Shown here: one piece after another, positions 7,974 to 16,631 of the stretch
How positions within the stretch are numbered: the first letter of the stretch is position 1
Layout: every line of letters starts with the position of its first letter
Source: Dehalococcoidia bacterium
GTDB lineage: Bacteria; Chloroflexota; Dehalococcoidia; E44-bin15
Length of the DNA: 61,497 nt
Assembly (NCBI GenBank): GCA_035528575.1
Contig: DATKYK010000008.1
Location: 1-61,497, forward strand
Reading direction: 5' to 3'
Notes under the pieces: model-generated
What the model was told of the DNA's origin: nothing
Seen by the model: only the letters and a program-made list of their open reading frames with translations
Databases searched by the model: none
Program-made: the position numbers and the translations under genes

Positions 7974-10946
7974 ATGGAAAAGTTATTTGGCATACCGATC
8001 GATCAACTTATGATAGTCCTACTGGTCATCTTCGGCCTGGGGGTCGCCATCATGGCTGTGGTTGCCGTGCGAAACCGGGTAATCTTTAAAATGGCGTTGC
8101 GCAACCCCCCTCGGCGCCGGGCACAAACAGCCCTTATTGTGCTGGGCCTGATGCTGGCCACCCTTCTCTTCTCCGCCTCCTTTACCACCGGTGACACCCT
8201 TTCACATTCCATTCGGGTCGAAGTGCTGAGCGTGATCGGAGAGATTGACGTAATGGTGCTGTCAGAGACGCCAGAGGCGTCTGGCCGAACTGCCTACTTC
8301 GACCAGGCCTATTTTGAGACTGTTCGCGAGGGCCTGGAGGGCGTTCCCGAGGTGGAGGGTGTGGCCCCTCTGGCCGCCGAGGTTGCTCCAGTCGTCGCGC
8401 TGGACACGGGATTGAACGAGCCCCAGGTCAGCATCTTCGGCTATGCCGGGGAGTGGATGAGCGGCTTTGACGTGCTGGAGGATGAACAGGGGAGTATTCT
8501 CTCTTTATCTGACTTGGCTGGCGGTCAGGTGTATATAAGCAGCGAGCTCGCCAGTGAGCTAGGGGTGGACACCGGTGACACGGTGAACGTGTATTTGGGG
8601 TCTCAACCCGCTGCCATGGAAGTGGCTGGGGTGTACGAGAAGGGGGCGAACCCCGCTGGGGAGCTTTCTCTGGTAATGCCCCTGCCCCAGCTACAGGCGC
8701 TGTCGGGCAACGAGGGCAAGATAAACTACATTATTATCACCAACCGGGGAGATGCCATCCAGGGAGCTCAGCATACTGACGCGGTGTTATCCAGCCTGGA
8801 ACCCCTGTTAGAAGGGAGTGGGCTGGAGGCAGAACCGGTGAAGCAGGATTTCCTGGATGATGCCGACGCTGCTGGGAGCGCCTTCTCCGCTATCTTCCTG
8901 ATGTTCGGACAGTTCTCCATTGCGGCGGGCATTCTGCTTATATTCCTCATCTTTGTTATGCTGGCGGCGGAGCGGAAAGGGGAGCTGGGCATCGCCCGGG
9001 CGGTAGGCGCGCAGCAGGGACACATAATCCGCATGTTCGCATTCGAAGGGGCCATCTACGCTCTTATCGCTGCCGCCGTAGGTAGCCTGCTGGGAGTGGC
9101 GGTGGGATGGGGGATGGTCCGTATCATCGCCATTGCCTTGGGCCAGGTGGACCTTGAGTTGACCTTCTCTTTCCAATGGCAGAGTGTGATCATGGCCTAC
9201 ACCCTGGGGACAGTGCTCACCTTCGTCGTGGTCATTATCTCTTCATGGAGGATAAGTCGCCTTAATATCGTTCGGGCCATCCGGGATATACCCGAGCCTC
9301 GCATCAGTCGCAAGACTATCAAGGGGTTGATTCTGGCCATCCTGCTGCCGGTGTTAGGACTCACCCTCACCGTTTCAGGCCTTAAGGATGCACAGTTGAG
9401 CAGCTTCATGTTGGGGACCTCGCTTATAATTATCGGCTTGCCCCTACTGGCCAGGCGCTTTGGCCTGCAGGAGCGGGCCGCCTTCACTATTGCTGGTCTG
9501 GGCCTGGTGGTATGGTGGCTCCTTCCCCCAGGCGCCCTGGAATCCATTCTGCCAGAGATGCAGCAGGGCATGGAGATGTTCTTCCTTTCCGGCATCATGC
9601 TGGTTATTGGGGCAGTGTGGGCCGTCATCTACAACTCAGATCTGCTGATAGCGGCTATGGTAGGACTCTTCGGGCGCATCCGGGGCCTGGCCCCGGTGCT
9701 CAAGATCGCCGTATCCTACCCCTTACAAAACCGCTTCCGCACTGGCATTACCCTGGCCATGTTCTCCTTGATAGTGTTCACCCTCATCGTGATGGCCTTT
9801 ATCACCCACAATATGGGTGCAATTTTCTCGGATACGGAGACGCTATCCGGCGGCTTTGACATCCGCGCTGATACCAGCTACACCAACCCCATCCCCGATA
9901 TCCGGGCCTCCCTGCAGCAGGGTGAAGGTGTGACCCTGGAAGACTTCGAGGCCATCGGCAGCTTTAACGGAGCGCTGGTAAAGTTGAGGCAAGAAGTGCC
10001 GGAAACGGAACAAGAATTCACCGACTTCTACCTCCAGGGAGTGGATGCGGGCTACACTGACAGTGTTACTTACGGTTTCACCATGATGGCTGAGGGCTAC
10101 GACTCACCACGGGAGGTGTGGCAGGCTCTTCAGGAAGAGCCCGGGACGGCTGTGGTCGCCGCCTTCCTCGTGCCTGTCAGGGGTGACTACAGCATGGGTG
10201 GCCCCGACTTGGACTTTCAACTGGAAGGGTTCTTCATAGATGACGAGACCCTGCCGGAGGTGTACATACAGGCGCAGGACGCCCGCACCGGGGTCGAGCA
10301 AAGGCTCCGGGTCATCGGGGTACTGGATCAGCTAGCCTTCTACGCTGGCGGGGTGGTAACCTCCCAGGAGACGGTGAATGCCCTGCTTTCACAGCAAGTG
10401 CCGCCTCTAACTTATATGTTCCGGCTCGAGGAGAGCGTGGATGCCGAAGCCACCGCCAAGGCGTTGGAGAAACAATTTCTAGTGCACGGAATGCAGGCAG
10501 AAGTGCTGGAAGAGGAGATCCGAGATATAGCCAGCATTAACCTGATGATGAATAACCTGCTCCAGGGCTTTATGGGTTTGGGCCTGGTAGTAGGTATTGC
10601 TGCCCTGGGGGTCATCGCTGCCCGCTCCGTGGTGGAGCGAAGAAAGCAGATCGGCGTGCTGCGAGCCCTGGGCTTCCAGAAGGGTATGGTGCAGCTCTCC
10701 TTCCTGCTGGAGTCCTCCTTCATTGCCTTGCTGGGCATTGCCCTCGGTGTTGCCCTGGGCGCGGGCCTCTCTGTCCAGATCATCGACCAGATGAGTGAGT
10801 TTTTCGAAGGGATGAAGTATCAGATTCCCTGGGTCAATATCGTGGTGGTGGTCGTCATTGCCTATGGCGCTTCGCTGCTTACCACCTATCTGCCGGCGCG
10901 GCAGGCTGCTAAAATCTATCCCGCGGAGGCGCTTCGATTCGAATAG
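7974..10946 (+). CDS. ABC transporter permease, double FtsX/MacB domains, 990 aa
   Basis: A long inner-membrane permease. An N-terminal segment (about residues 8-28) is followed by a basic stretch and the motif MALRNPPRRRAQTALIVLGLML, a typical MacB/LolC-like start. A large extracytoplasmic domain follows (about 75-300), then three membrane segments with the FtsX signature KGELGIARAVGAQQGHI (about 310-440). Around 570 the pattern repeats: a segment, a second large domain (about 610-860), and a final triple with RKQIGVLRALGFQKGM and the last helix before YLPARQAAKIYPAEALRFE. This two-copy layout matches lipoprotein or peptide exporters of MacB type. It pairs with the zinc-ribbon ATPase upstream. 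The substrate cannot be told from sequence. Confidence 0.9.
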   Translation: MEKLFGIPIDQLMIVLLVIFGLGVAIMAVVAVRNRVIFKMALRNPPRRRAQTALIVLGLMLATLLFSASFTTGDTLSHSIRVEVLSVIGEIDVMVLSETPEASGRTAYFDQAYFETVREGLEGVPEVEGVAPLAAEVAPVVALDTGLNEPQVSIFGYAGEWMSGFDVLEDEQGSILSLSDLAGGQVYISSELASELGVDTGDTVNVYLGSQPAAMEVAGVYEKGANPAGELSLVMPLPQLQALSGNEGKINYIIITNRGDAIQGAQHTDAVLSSLEPLLEGSGLEAEPVKQDFLDDADAAGSAFSAIFLMFGQFSIAAGILLIFLIFVMLAAERKGELGIARAVGAQQGHIIRMFAFEGAIYALIAAAVGSLLGVAVGWGMVRIIAIALGQVDLELTFSFQWQSVIMAYTLGTVLTFVVVIISSWRISRLNIVRAIRDIPEPRISRKTIKGLILAILLPVLGLTLTVSGLKDAQLSSFMLGTSLIIIGLPLLARRFGLQERAAFTIAGLGLVVWWLLPPGALESILPEMQQGMEMFFLSGIMLVIGAVWAVIYNSDLLIAAMVGLFGRIRGLAPVLKIAVSYPLQNRFRTGITLAMFSLIVFTLIVMAFITHNMGAIFSDTETLSGGFDIRADTSYTNPIPDIRASLQQGEGVTLEDFEAIGSFNGALVKLRQEVPETEQEFTDFYLQGVDAGYTDSVTYGFTMMAEGYDSPREVWQALQEEPGTAVVAAFLVPVRGDYSMGGPDLDFQLEGFFIDDETLPEVYIQAQDARTGVEQRLRVIGVLDQLAFYAGGVVTSQETVNALLSQQVPPLTYMFRLEESVDAEATAKALEKQFLVHGMQAEVLEEEIRDIASINLMMNNLLQGFMGLGLVVGIAALGVIAARSVVERRKQIGVLRALGFQKGMVQLSFLLESSFIALLGIALGVALGAGLSVQIIDQMSEFFEGMKYQIPWVNIVVVVVIAYGASLLTTYLPARQAAKIYPAEALRFE

Positions 10947-10994
10947 TTTTCGCTGGCATGTTGTCCGAACAATTGGGATTCCCCCCTATCCTCG

Positions 10995-11023
10995 TTGACA
11001 ATTCCGCCTTCAGCTAGTATTCT
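10995..11023 (+). promoter_or_regulatory. Strong promoter of the ferredoxin-AOR operon
   Basis: TTGACA (10995-11000), a 17-base spacer, TATTCT (11018-11023). Transcription would begin near 11030, leaving a leader of about 73 bases that contains the hairpin at 11044-11064. A TTG at 10995 lies inside the -35 box and cannot be a start codon. Confidence 0.7.
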
Positions 11024-11043
11024 GCTTGTTGGTGTGCCATCTC

Positions 11044-11064
11044 ATGCGCCCTTTCGGGGCGCAT
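11044..11064 (+). promoter_or_regulatory. Perfect hairpin in the leader of the AOR operon
   Basis: ATGCGCCC (11044-11051) pairs with GGGCGCAT (11057-11064) around a 5-base loop. It sits just after the predicted transcript start and 39 bases before the ATG of the ferredoxin. It lacks a T-run directly after it, so a simple terminator is unlikely. A leader element or attenuator, or a terminator for the preceding permease gene, are the options. Confidence 0.45.
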
Positions 11065-11102
11065 TTGGACATGATTTTAAGGGTCTTGTGGAGGTTTTTC
11101 CC

Positions 11103-11636
11103 ATGTCGAAAAAGCTAGCGGTGATTCCGGAGCTGTGTTCCGGCTGCAGTATCTGTGAACTGGTGTGCGCCATCCAGCACTTCGGGGTGAACAACCCCAA
11201 GAAGTCGGCTATAAGGGTGCTGATTACGTACCCCCATCCGGTCATGAGAATGCCCATCGTGTGCAGTCAGTGTAAGGGTGCCCCGTGTGCCAAGGTATGT
11301 CCAACCGACGCCATTCGATGGATTGAGGGCGTCATCCACTTAGACGAGGAGGACTGCATTTCATGCTATAAATGTGTGGAGGCGTGCCCCTTCGGGGCCG
11401 TTTACGCTCATGAGGACTGTGACCTGCCTATCGTGTGTGATATGTGCGGGGGCGATCCGGAGTGTGTCAAGAAATGCCCCAAAGGGGCGCTCAGGCTCAT
11501 TCCTGAAGCTGCGCTGGGTGAGTCCAGGCGCCTTGACAATGTACTGAGCTATACCCAGATGAAGGAGATCGAATTCTACGAGAAGGGAGAGAAGAAGATT
11601 ATCCACTATGCCGAGATAGGTAGGGAAGAGCTATGA
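11103..11636 (+). CDS. 4Fe-4S ferredoxin-type electron carrier of the AOR operon
   Basis: A 177-residue iron-sulfur protein with four cysteine clusters. CSGCSICELVC starts near residue 14, then CSQCKGAPCAKVCPTDAI, CISCYKCVEACPFGAVYA and CDMCGGDPECVKKCPKGAL. This is the HycB/DmsB-like layout, able to hold four 4Fe-4S clusters. It ends four bases into the AOR gene (ATGA overlap), so the two are translationally coupled, and the likely role is to carry electrons from aldehyde oxidation. The ATG at 11103 follows GTGGAGG at a proper distance, downstream of the promoter at 10995-11023. Confidence 0.92.
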   Translation: MSKKLAVIPELCSGCSICELVCAIQHFGVNNPKKSAIRVLITYPHPVMRMPIVCSQCKGAPCAKVCPTDAIRWIEGVIHLDEEDCISCYKCVEACPFGAVYAHEDCDLPIVCDMCGGDPECVKKCPKGALRLIPEAALGESRRLDNVLSYTQMKEIEFYEKGEKKIIHYAEIGREEL

Positions 11637-13462
11637 GTCTGAAGAGCGGATATTTTAAAAAGCACCTGCACGTAGACCTTGCCAAGGACAGTGCCGAACG
11701 AAGGGATCTGCCGGATGTATTCATCGATAAGTATATCGGTGGACGGGGCTTCGGCGCGAAACTGGTATGGGATAACCTGAGGAGGCACGATTTCAAGATA
11801 GACCCCCTCGGTGTGGAGAATCTCCTGGTCATCGCACCGGGGCCCCTGACGGGGGTATACCTGCCCGCATCGGGAAAGACCTCATTTGTCGCCATCTCAC
11901 CGGCTACCGGCCTCTACGGCGATTCCTCGATCGGCGGCAGCTTCGGTGTCGAGCTGCGGCAGACGGGAGTTGACGTTCTCTCCATTACCGGTCGGGCGCA
12001 GCAGTTGTCCATCATTTTCGTTGACAACGATAAAACCATGGTCATTTCCATGCCTGAACTGGAGGGGAGAAGCTGCCTTGAGGCTGAGGGAATGATCAAG
12101 GAGCGGCTGGGCACCTACGCAGTTCATGTCGCTGTTATCGGCGTCGCCGGGGAGAACATGGTGAGATTCGCCTGTGTCAATGCCGACTGGGGCCGCAATG
12201 CCGGCAGGACCGGGTTAGGGGCGATCATGGGCTCAAAGAACCTGAAGGCGGTCGTGGTGCGGGGACAAAAGGACATTCCGGTTTATGACGTGCCCGGGCT
12301 GGTAGCGGAGACCGAGAAGGCCTGTAAATACCTCGAGGAGCACAAGTATTTCAAGATGTGGCAGCAGGAAGGCCTAATGAACGTCATCGATTACGCCAAC
12401 GAGAAGGGGATTCTGCCAGCATACAATTTCAAGGACAGCGTTTTCACCAGGCACGATCAGATTAACGGCGCGACGATGCTCGACCACTATAAGATAGGCG
12501 ATAGCGCATGTTTTTCGTGTCCCATGTGCTGTAGCAACATCTGCCTGGTGAAGAATGGTAAGTATGCCGGCACGGTGGTCGAGGGGCCGGAATATGAATC
12601 GTGTGCCATGTTAGGCCCGAACCTGGGAATCGATAATTTCGCTGCTATTCTCGCTGCAAACCGGCGGTGCGATGAGCTCGGGGTGGATACAATTTCGACA
12701 GGCAATATCGTGGGAGCGGTGATAGAGGGGTACGAGAAGGGAATCCTGTCGCTATCCGACCTCGATGGCAGGGAGATCACCTGGGGGGATGAGGATGCCA
12801 TCCTGGAACTGATACAGAGGATCGCCGACCGGCAGGGGATCGGCGATGTCCTCGCTGACGGGGCTCGCCGTATAATCGAGAAGTGGCCCGAGATGGACAA
12901 GGTTATACTCCAGGTCAAAGGCCTGGAGCAGTCGGCCTACGACAGCCGCCCAAGCATCTCGATGGGGTTGGCATACGCAACCTCGGACATAGGCGCGCAC
13001 CACACACGGGCGTGGACTATCGCCAAGGAAATGGAGGAGGGGCAGGGTTGGTCTGACGATGAGAAGGTCGATACTGTTATCTATCACCAGAAGCTGCGCC
13101 CGCTATTTGATATGCTCGGTGTCTGCCGCCTGCCCTGGATTGAGCTGGGACTGAGCGAACGGCATTACGAGAATTTCTACAGGTATGTGACGGGAAAGGA
13201 ATCGACTCTTGAGGAACTGCTAGAACTGTCGAATGATATTTATGACCTGACGCGTCTGATAAATGTCCGCCTTGGCGTGAGTCGCAAGGACGATAGTCTT
13301 CCCCACAAGGTATGGGCTAACCCTCCTCTAACTGGGCCCAATGCTGGCAGGGTAATCGACAGGGATGATTTCCAGAGGCTTCTTTCGCTGTATTATAAGA
13401 AGCGGGGCTGGGACGAGGAAGGCAAGCCGCCGGCCAGGCTTGAGAAGAAGTTCGACGATTAG
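11633..13462 (+). CDS. aor: Aldehyde ferredoxin oxidoreductase (tungsten/molybdopterin)
   Basis: A 609-residue member of the AOR family, which oxidises aldehydes to acids with a W- or Mo-bis-pterin and one 4Fe-4S cluster. The N-terminal domain shows GGRGFGAKLVWDNL and GPLTGVYLPASGKTSF. The cluster ligands are C293-x2-C296-x3-C300 (CFSCPMCC) and C498 (GVCRLPW), matching spacing in the known enzymes. Pterin-binding text such as GPEYESCAMLGPNLGI and the later LEQSAYDSRP is in place. The substrate range cannot be read off; AOR, FOR and benzoyl-CoA-reductase-like branches share these motifs. It is coupled by a 4-base overlap to its ferredoxin. The nearby fdhD (15.7 kb) is commonly associated with Mo/W enzymes. 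Confidence 0.93.
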   Translation: MSLKSGYFKKHLHVDLAKDSAERRDLPDVFIDKYIGGRGFGAKLVWDNLRRHDFKIDPLGVENLLVIAPGPLTGVYLPASGKTSFVAISPATGLYGDSSIGGSFGVELRQTGVDVLSITGRAQQLSIIFVDNDKTMVISMPELEGRSCLEAEGMIKERLGTYAVHVAVIGVAGENMVRFACVNADWGRNAGRTGLGAIMGSKNLKAVVVRGQKDIPVYDVPGLVAETEKACKYLEEHKYFKMWQQEGLMNVIDYANEKGILPAYNFKDSVFTRHDQINGATMLDHYKIGDSACFSCPMCCSNICLVKNGKYAGTVVEGPEYESCAMLGPNLGIDNFAAILAANRRCDELGVDTISTGNIVGAVIEGYEKGILSLSDLDGREITWGDEDAILELIQRIADRQGIGDVLADGARRIIEKWPEMDKVILQVKGLEQSAYDSRPSISMGLAYATSDIGAHHTRAWTIAKEMEEGQGWSDDEKVDTVIYHQKLRPLFDMLGVCRLPWIELGLSERHYENFYRYVTGKESTLEELLELSNDIYDLTRLINVRLGVSRKDDSLPHKVWANPPLTGPNAGRVIDRDDFQRLLSLYYKKRGWDEEGKPPARLEKKFDD

Positions 13463-13650
13463 TAAGTAAGATTTCTCCCTATGAAGCAGGGGAGGAAAAC
13501 TGAATAGACATTACATACCGCTGGCTTTCAATTAATACCAACCACGTTTATTTAGCCTGGGTTTGCCCACCTCGCCAAACTTCCTTTCATATGCTTGTTA
13601 TAGCTACAGTGCTATAATATCGCAGCCAGTCAGATTTGGAGGGCGAATCA

Positions 13651-14157
13651 ATGGATATACTAGAAGTAATTAAGACTAGAAGAAGTATAAGAAAATACAC
13701 GCCAGACCCCATCTCCGAGGAGGAAATAAACAAGATTCTGGAAGCAGGCAGATGGGCGCCATCTGCGAGCAACAGGCAGCCTTGGAGGTTCATAGTTTTA
13801 CGAAGCAGTGAGACGAAAAGAAAACTGGCGGAAACATTTACTTGGGGCGGATGTCTTTCACAAGCTCCTTTGGGGATTGCGGTAACGGTAAATCCAAGAG
13901 CGTCAAACCACCCTGTTGAGGATGGGGCTGTAGCAACGCAGAACATGCTTCTCGAGGCTCATTCGCTAGGCCTGGGAGCGTGCTGGATTGGGGCTTACGG
14001 CAGCGTAAATGAAGAAAGCGCAATGGACATCCTTAATGTTCCCGATGACGAGAGGCTCCTTTCTATTATTGCCATAGGTCACCCGGCCGAATCTCCCCAG
14101 AGTACGAGAAAAGAGCTAGACGAGTTGATTTTTACTGACAGGTATGGCAGAGCATAA
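13651..14157 (+). CDS. Nitroreductase-family FMN oxidoreductase
   Basis: A 168-residue, FMN-binding nitroreductase-fold protein. The family start DILEVIKTRRSIRKYTPDPISEEEI gives the RRSIR phosphate-binding motif (shown here split as TRRSIRKY). APSASNRQPWRF holds the FMN contact, and LGLGACWIGAYG near residue 110 is the usual central motif. The length is at the short end of the family. The physiological substrate is unknown. The ATG at 13651 has GGAGGG 7-12 bases upstream; an in-frame TTG at 13636 overlaps that site and is rejected. A TATAAT at 13613-13618 could be its -10. The gene is monocistronic, with a terminator-like hairpin downstream. Confidence 0.88.
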   Translation: MDILEVIKTRRSIRKYTPDPISEEEINKILEAGRWAPSASNRQPWRFIVLRSSETKRKLAETFTWGGCLSQAPLGIAVTVNPRASNHPVEDGAVATQNMLLEAHSLGLGACWIGAYGSVNEESAMDILNVPDDERLLSIIAIGHPAESPQSTRKELDELIFTDRYGRA

Positions 14158-14227
14158 TGGGAAGTTTCCAATAAGTCTCATCTCACCCAGGTGATTCTGT
14201 TTTTTAAGCTCAGATAGCCGGATTATG

Positions 14228-14253
14228 GGGGCTACCCGAGAATGGGTGGCCCC
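14228..14253 (+). terminator. Terminator-like hairpin after the nitroreductase gene
   Basis: GGGGCTACCC (14228-14237) pairs with GGGTGGCCCC (14244-14253) with one G-T pair around a 6-base loop, followed by ttatctta, a weak T-run. It is about 70 bases after the stop codon. Confidence 0.5.
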
Positions 14254-14460
14254 TTATCTTACTAGCACACAACCTCACGTTGTAATTTTATAACTACATC
14301 TCGCGCACACACCCGTCCCCATTAACCTACCCCAATTCCGCCTTAACTACAAAAAGCATACTAGTCACTTTGTGGCAATCATACAGGTTTATAGATAGTG
14401 CGTTGTACTACTCCAGGGCCTGTCCCTTCTGGAATGCCTTCTATGGCGCTCTCTAAAATA

Positions 14461-14469
14461 TGCTAATAT
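14461..14469 (+). promoter_or_regulatory. Extended -10 directly before mnmA
   Basis: TGC-TAATAT (14461-14469) lies nine bases before the GTG start at 14479. The transcript would begin at or within a few bases of the start codon, and no ribosome site is present, so a leaderless mRNA is implied. Confidence 0.55.
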
Positions 14470-14478
14470 ATAGTCACG

Positions 14479-15564
14479 GTGAAGGTAGTAGTAGCAATGA
14501 GCGGCGGGGTGGATTCCTCCGTGGCCGCCGCTCTGCTCAAAGAGGAGGGTTACCAGGTCATTGGCGCGACCATGCAAATCTGGCCGTCGAACGAGCTGGC
14601 CGATGAGGCGGACAGATTCGGCGGTTGCTGTGGTCTCGATGCCGTGTCGGAGGCAAAAAGGGTAGCCTATAGACTGGCTATCCCCCACTATGTAATGAAC
14701 TTTAAAGACCTTTTTGAACAAAAGGTCATAGATGACTTCTGTCGGGAATACAGCCTGGGAAGGACCCCCAATCCCTGTATCAGGTGTAATGAGCATATAA
14801 AGTTCGATGCCCTACTCAGCAGGGCTAAAGGTCTGGAAGCCGATTTTTTGGTCACGGGCCACTATGCGAGAATAGAATACAATGAGGTACGTGGGAGGTA
14901 TCTTCTTAAGAAGGGGGTTGACCGTGGGAAAGACCAGTCCTACGTGCTATATAGGATGAGCCAGGATCAATTGAGGTATGCTTTAATGCCCCTGGGGGGC
15001 TTTACCAAGGAGAGGGTAAGGCAAATGGCTCGAGAACTGGGATTGCCGGTGGCAGACAAAGCGGAGAGCCAGGAGATTTGCTTCATCCCGGACGGTGACT
15101 ACACCGTGTTCCTCAGAGAATATATGCCACAGGCGGTGAAGCCAGGGCCGATACTGGACCGGGAGGGTAATACCCTGGGAGAGCATCGAGGAATCCTGTT
15201 TTATACTATCGGACAGCGCAAGGGGCTGGGCATATCAGCCACTGAACCCTTGTATGTAGTAGCCATTGACCGGGGAAGAAACGCTGTTACCGTGGGTTCC
15301 AGGAGGGAGGTCTATGGGGATGAACTCATCGCCGCCGATCTGAACTGGGTAGCCATCGAGCCGCCAAAGCAACCCCTCGAGATAAAGGCCAGGATAAGGT
15401 ATCGCCACCGAGAGGCGGATGCGGTGCTCACTCCCCTACCGAACGGGGAAAGGGTCCGCGTAAAATTCAAAAAGCCCCAGATGGCTATAACACCCGGTCA
15501 GGCGGTAGTTTTTTACCATAAGGATACTGTGGTGGGCGGCGGGACCATAGAATGGGCAAAGTAG
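14479..15564 (+). CDS. mnmA: tRNA-specific 2-thiouridylase MnmA
   Basis: MnmA adenylates uridine 34 of Lys, Glu and Gln tRNAs and inserts sulfur from a persulfide relay. The N-terminal PP-loop AMSGGVDSSVAAALL is clear. The catalytic cysteines are in TPNPCIRCN (about residue 95-100) and ESQEICFIPDG (about residue 195). The conserved KDQSYVLYRM and FYTIGQRKGLG segments are present, with the C-terminal beta-barrel to residue 361. Length is normal. The start is a GTG at 14479 that puts MKVVVAMSGG in register with the family; it has no ribosome site but sits nine bases after an extended -10. Two tiny ORFs and fdhD follow on the same strand. Confidence 0.95.
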   Translation: MKVVVAMSGGVDSSVAAALLKEEGYQVIGATMQIWPSNELADEADRFGGCCGLDAVSEAKRVAYRLAIPHYVMNFKDLFEQKVIDDFCREYSLGRTPNPCIRCNEHIKFDALLSRAKGLEADFLVTGHYARIEYNEVRGRYLLKKGVDRGKDQSYVLYRMSQDQLRYALMPLGGFTKERVRQMARELGLPVADKAESQEICFIPDGDYTVFLREYMPQAVKPGPILDREGNTLGEHRGILFYTIGQRKGLGISATEPLYVVAIDRGRNAVTVGSRREVYGDELIAADLNWVAIEPPKQPLEIKARIRYRHREADAVLTPLPNGERVRVKFKKPQMAITPGQAVVFYHKDTVVGGGTIEWAK

Positions 15565-15658
15565 GTATGAAGGTGTACGGCCAAGACAATCGCCGGTTGC
15601 AGGGGAGGGGGAATCAGGGCATCAAGCTCGAAATCAATAGCTAGATAGGTGTATGGTG

Positions 15659-15745
15659 ATGAACGTAGACTGGGTATTTGCCAGGGTGATTCGCGGCGGG
15701 CTGACAGGTATCGGAGACCCTTTAGAGATGGAGAGGTATGGATGA
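15659..15745 (+). CDS. Possible 28-aa leader ORF coupled to fdhD
   Basis: ATG at 15659 opens 28 codons (MNVDWVFARVIRGGLTG and onward). Its TGA (15743-15745) overlaps the ATG of fdhD at 15742 in an ATGA arrangement typical of translational coupling. Another mini-frame of 25 codons (15567-15644) lies between it and mnmA. The peptide text is not low-complexity and looks protein-like, but no family was recognised. It could be a leader, a remnant or a true small protein. Confidence 0.3.
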   Translation: MNVDWVFARVIRGGLTGIGDPLEMERYG

Positions 15746-16530
15746 TGGACGAAATAAAAGGGTTAAATATACTTCGTATTACTGAGGAGGGCAGACACGA
15801 GGTCGAGGAGGTTGTCGTCAGGGAGTTTCCCCTCACCATTATTTTAAATAACCAGGAACTGGTAACCCTGCTCTGCAGCCCAAAAGACCTGAACTATCTG
15901 GCCATTGGTTTTCTTTCCTCCGAAGGTTTGATACAGCATAAAGGCGAGATCGGTAAAATTAGCCTCACCGACGATGAGAGCGTAGTACAGGTAGAAACCG
16001 AGGGGGCTAAGGGAGCGGCCACGGAGCTGCTATTCAGGCGTCTTATTACCTCTGGTGGCGGCCGTGGGGTTACTTCTTATCCCGCTTACGATGTCGCCAG
16101 TAAGGGGCGGGTGGAGTCCGAGATGAGGATATCGGCCGGTGTGGTTTTTGCCCTCGTAGAAGAGTTTCAGCAGCGCTCCCAGATTTATAAGGTAACGCAC
16201 GGGGTTCATAGCGCTGCCCTGTGTGATGCAAAGGACATCCTGCTCTTCGCTGAGGACATCGGAAGGCACAATGCCATCGATAAGCTCTTCGGTAGGTGTA
16301 TCCTGGAAGATATACCCATAGGTGACCGGTTGGTAATCTCCAGCGGCAGGATCTCCTCGGAGATAGTGCTGAAGATAGCGAGAAGGGATATCCCCATAGT
16401 AATCTCCAAGGCTGCTCCTACAGACCGGGCGGTTGATCTGGCTGCCCACCTCGGCATAACCCTTATCGGCTTCGTCCGGGGAAGGAGTATGAATGTCTAC
16501 ACCGGTGGCTGGAGGGTTATCGGTGATTAG
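15742..16530 (+). CDS. fdhD: FdhD, sulfur carrier for formate dehydrogenase cofactor
   Basis: FdhD passes sulfur to the Mo/W-bis-MGD cofactor of formate dehydrogenases. Recognisable segments are VREFPLTIILNNQELVTLLCSPKDLNYLAIGFLSSEG near the start, THGVHSAALC (about residues 152-161), AEDIGRHNAIDKLFG, SGRISSEIVLKIA, ISKAAPTDRAVDLA and the closing FVRGRSMNVYTG. The loop that carries the sulfur-accepting cysteine(s) in studied proteins here reads TSGGGRGVTSY (about residues 101-111) with no cysteine, which is odd. Start: ATG at 15742 or 15745, preceded by GGAGAGG; longer frames from 15649 lack family similarity. The likely client is a formate dehydrogenase outside the window, which fits the formate-using THF operon nearby. 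Confidence 0.92.
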   Translation: MMDEIKGLNILRITEEGRHEVEEVVVREFPLTIILNNQELVTLLCSPKDLNYLAIGFLSSEGLIQHKGEIGKISLTDDESVVQVETEGAKGAATELLFRRLITSGGGRGVTSYPAYDVASKGRVESEMRISAGVVFALVEEFQQRSQIYKVTHGVHSAALCDAKDILLFAEDIGRHNAIDKLFGRCILEDIPIGDRLVISSGRISSEIVLKIARRDIPIVISKAAPTDRAVDLAAHLGITLIGFVRGRSMNVYTGGWRVIGD

Positions 16531-16631
16531 AGGAGGTAAATATATAGAATAGAGTGTTGCTTTACACTATCACGCTGAAGGTTGGTGAAGTATCGCTCAG
16601 CCAATTCCAGGCGCACTACTCCTACAGGTGG

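Larger units (their letters stand above)
14158..14478. other. Intergenic region between nitroreductase and mnmA
   Basis: About 320 bases. It holds the terminator-like hairpin at 14228-14253 and, at its end, the extended -10 of mnmA. Nothing else stands out. Confidence 0.6.

Noticed and set aside
10995-11102. N-terminal extension of the AOR ferredoxin from a TTG
   Set aside because: The TTG is part of the -35 box of a good promoter; the extension lacks family similarity.
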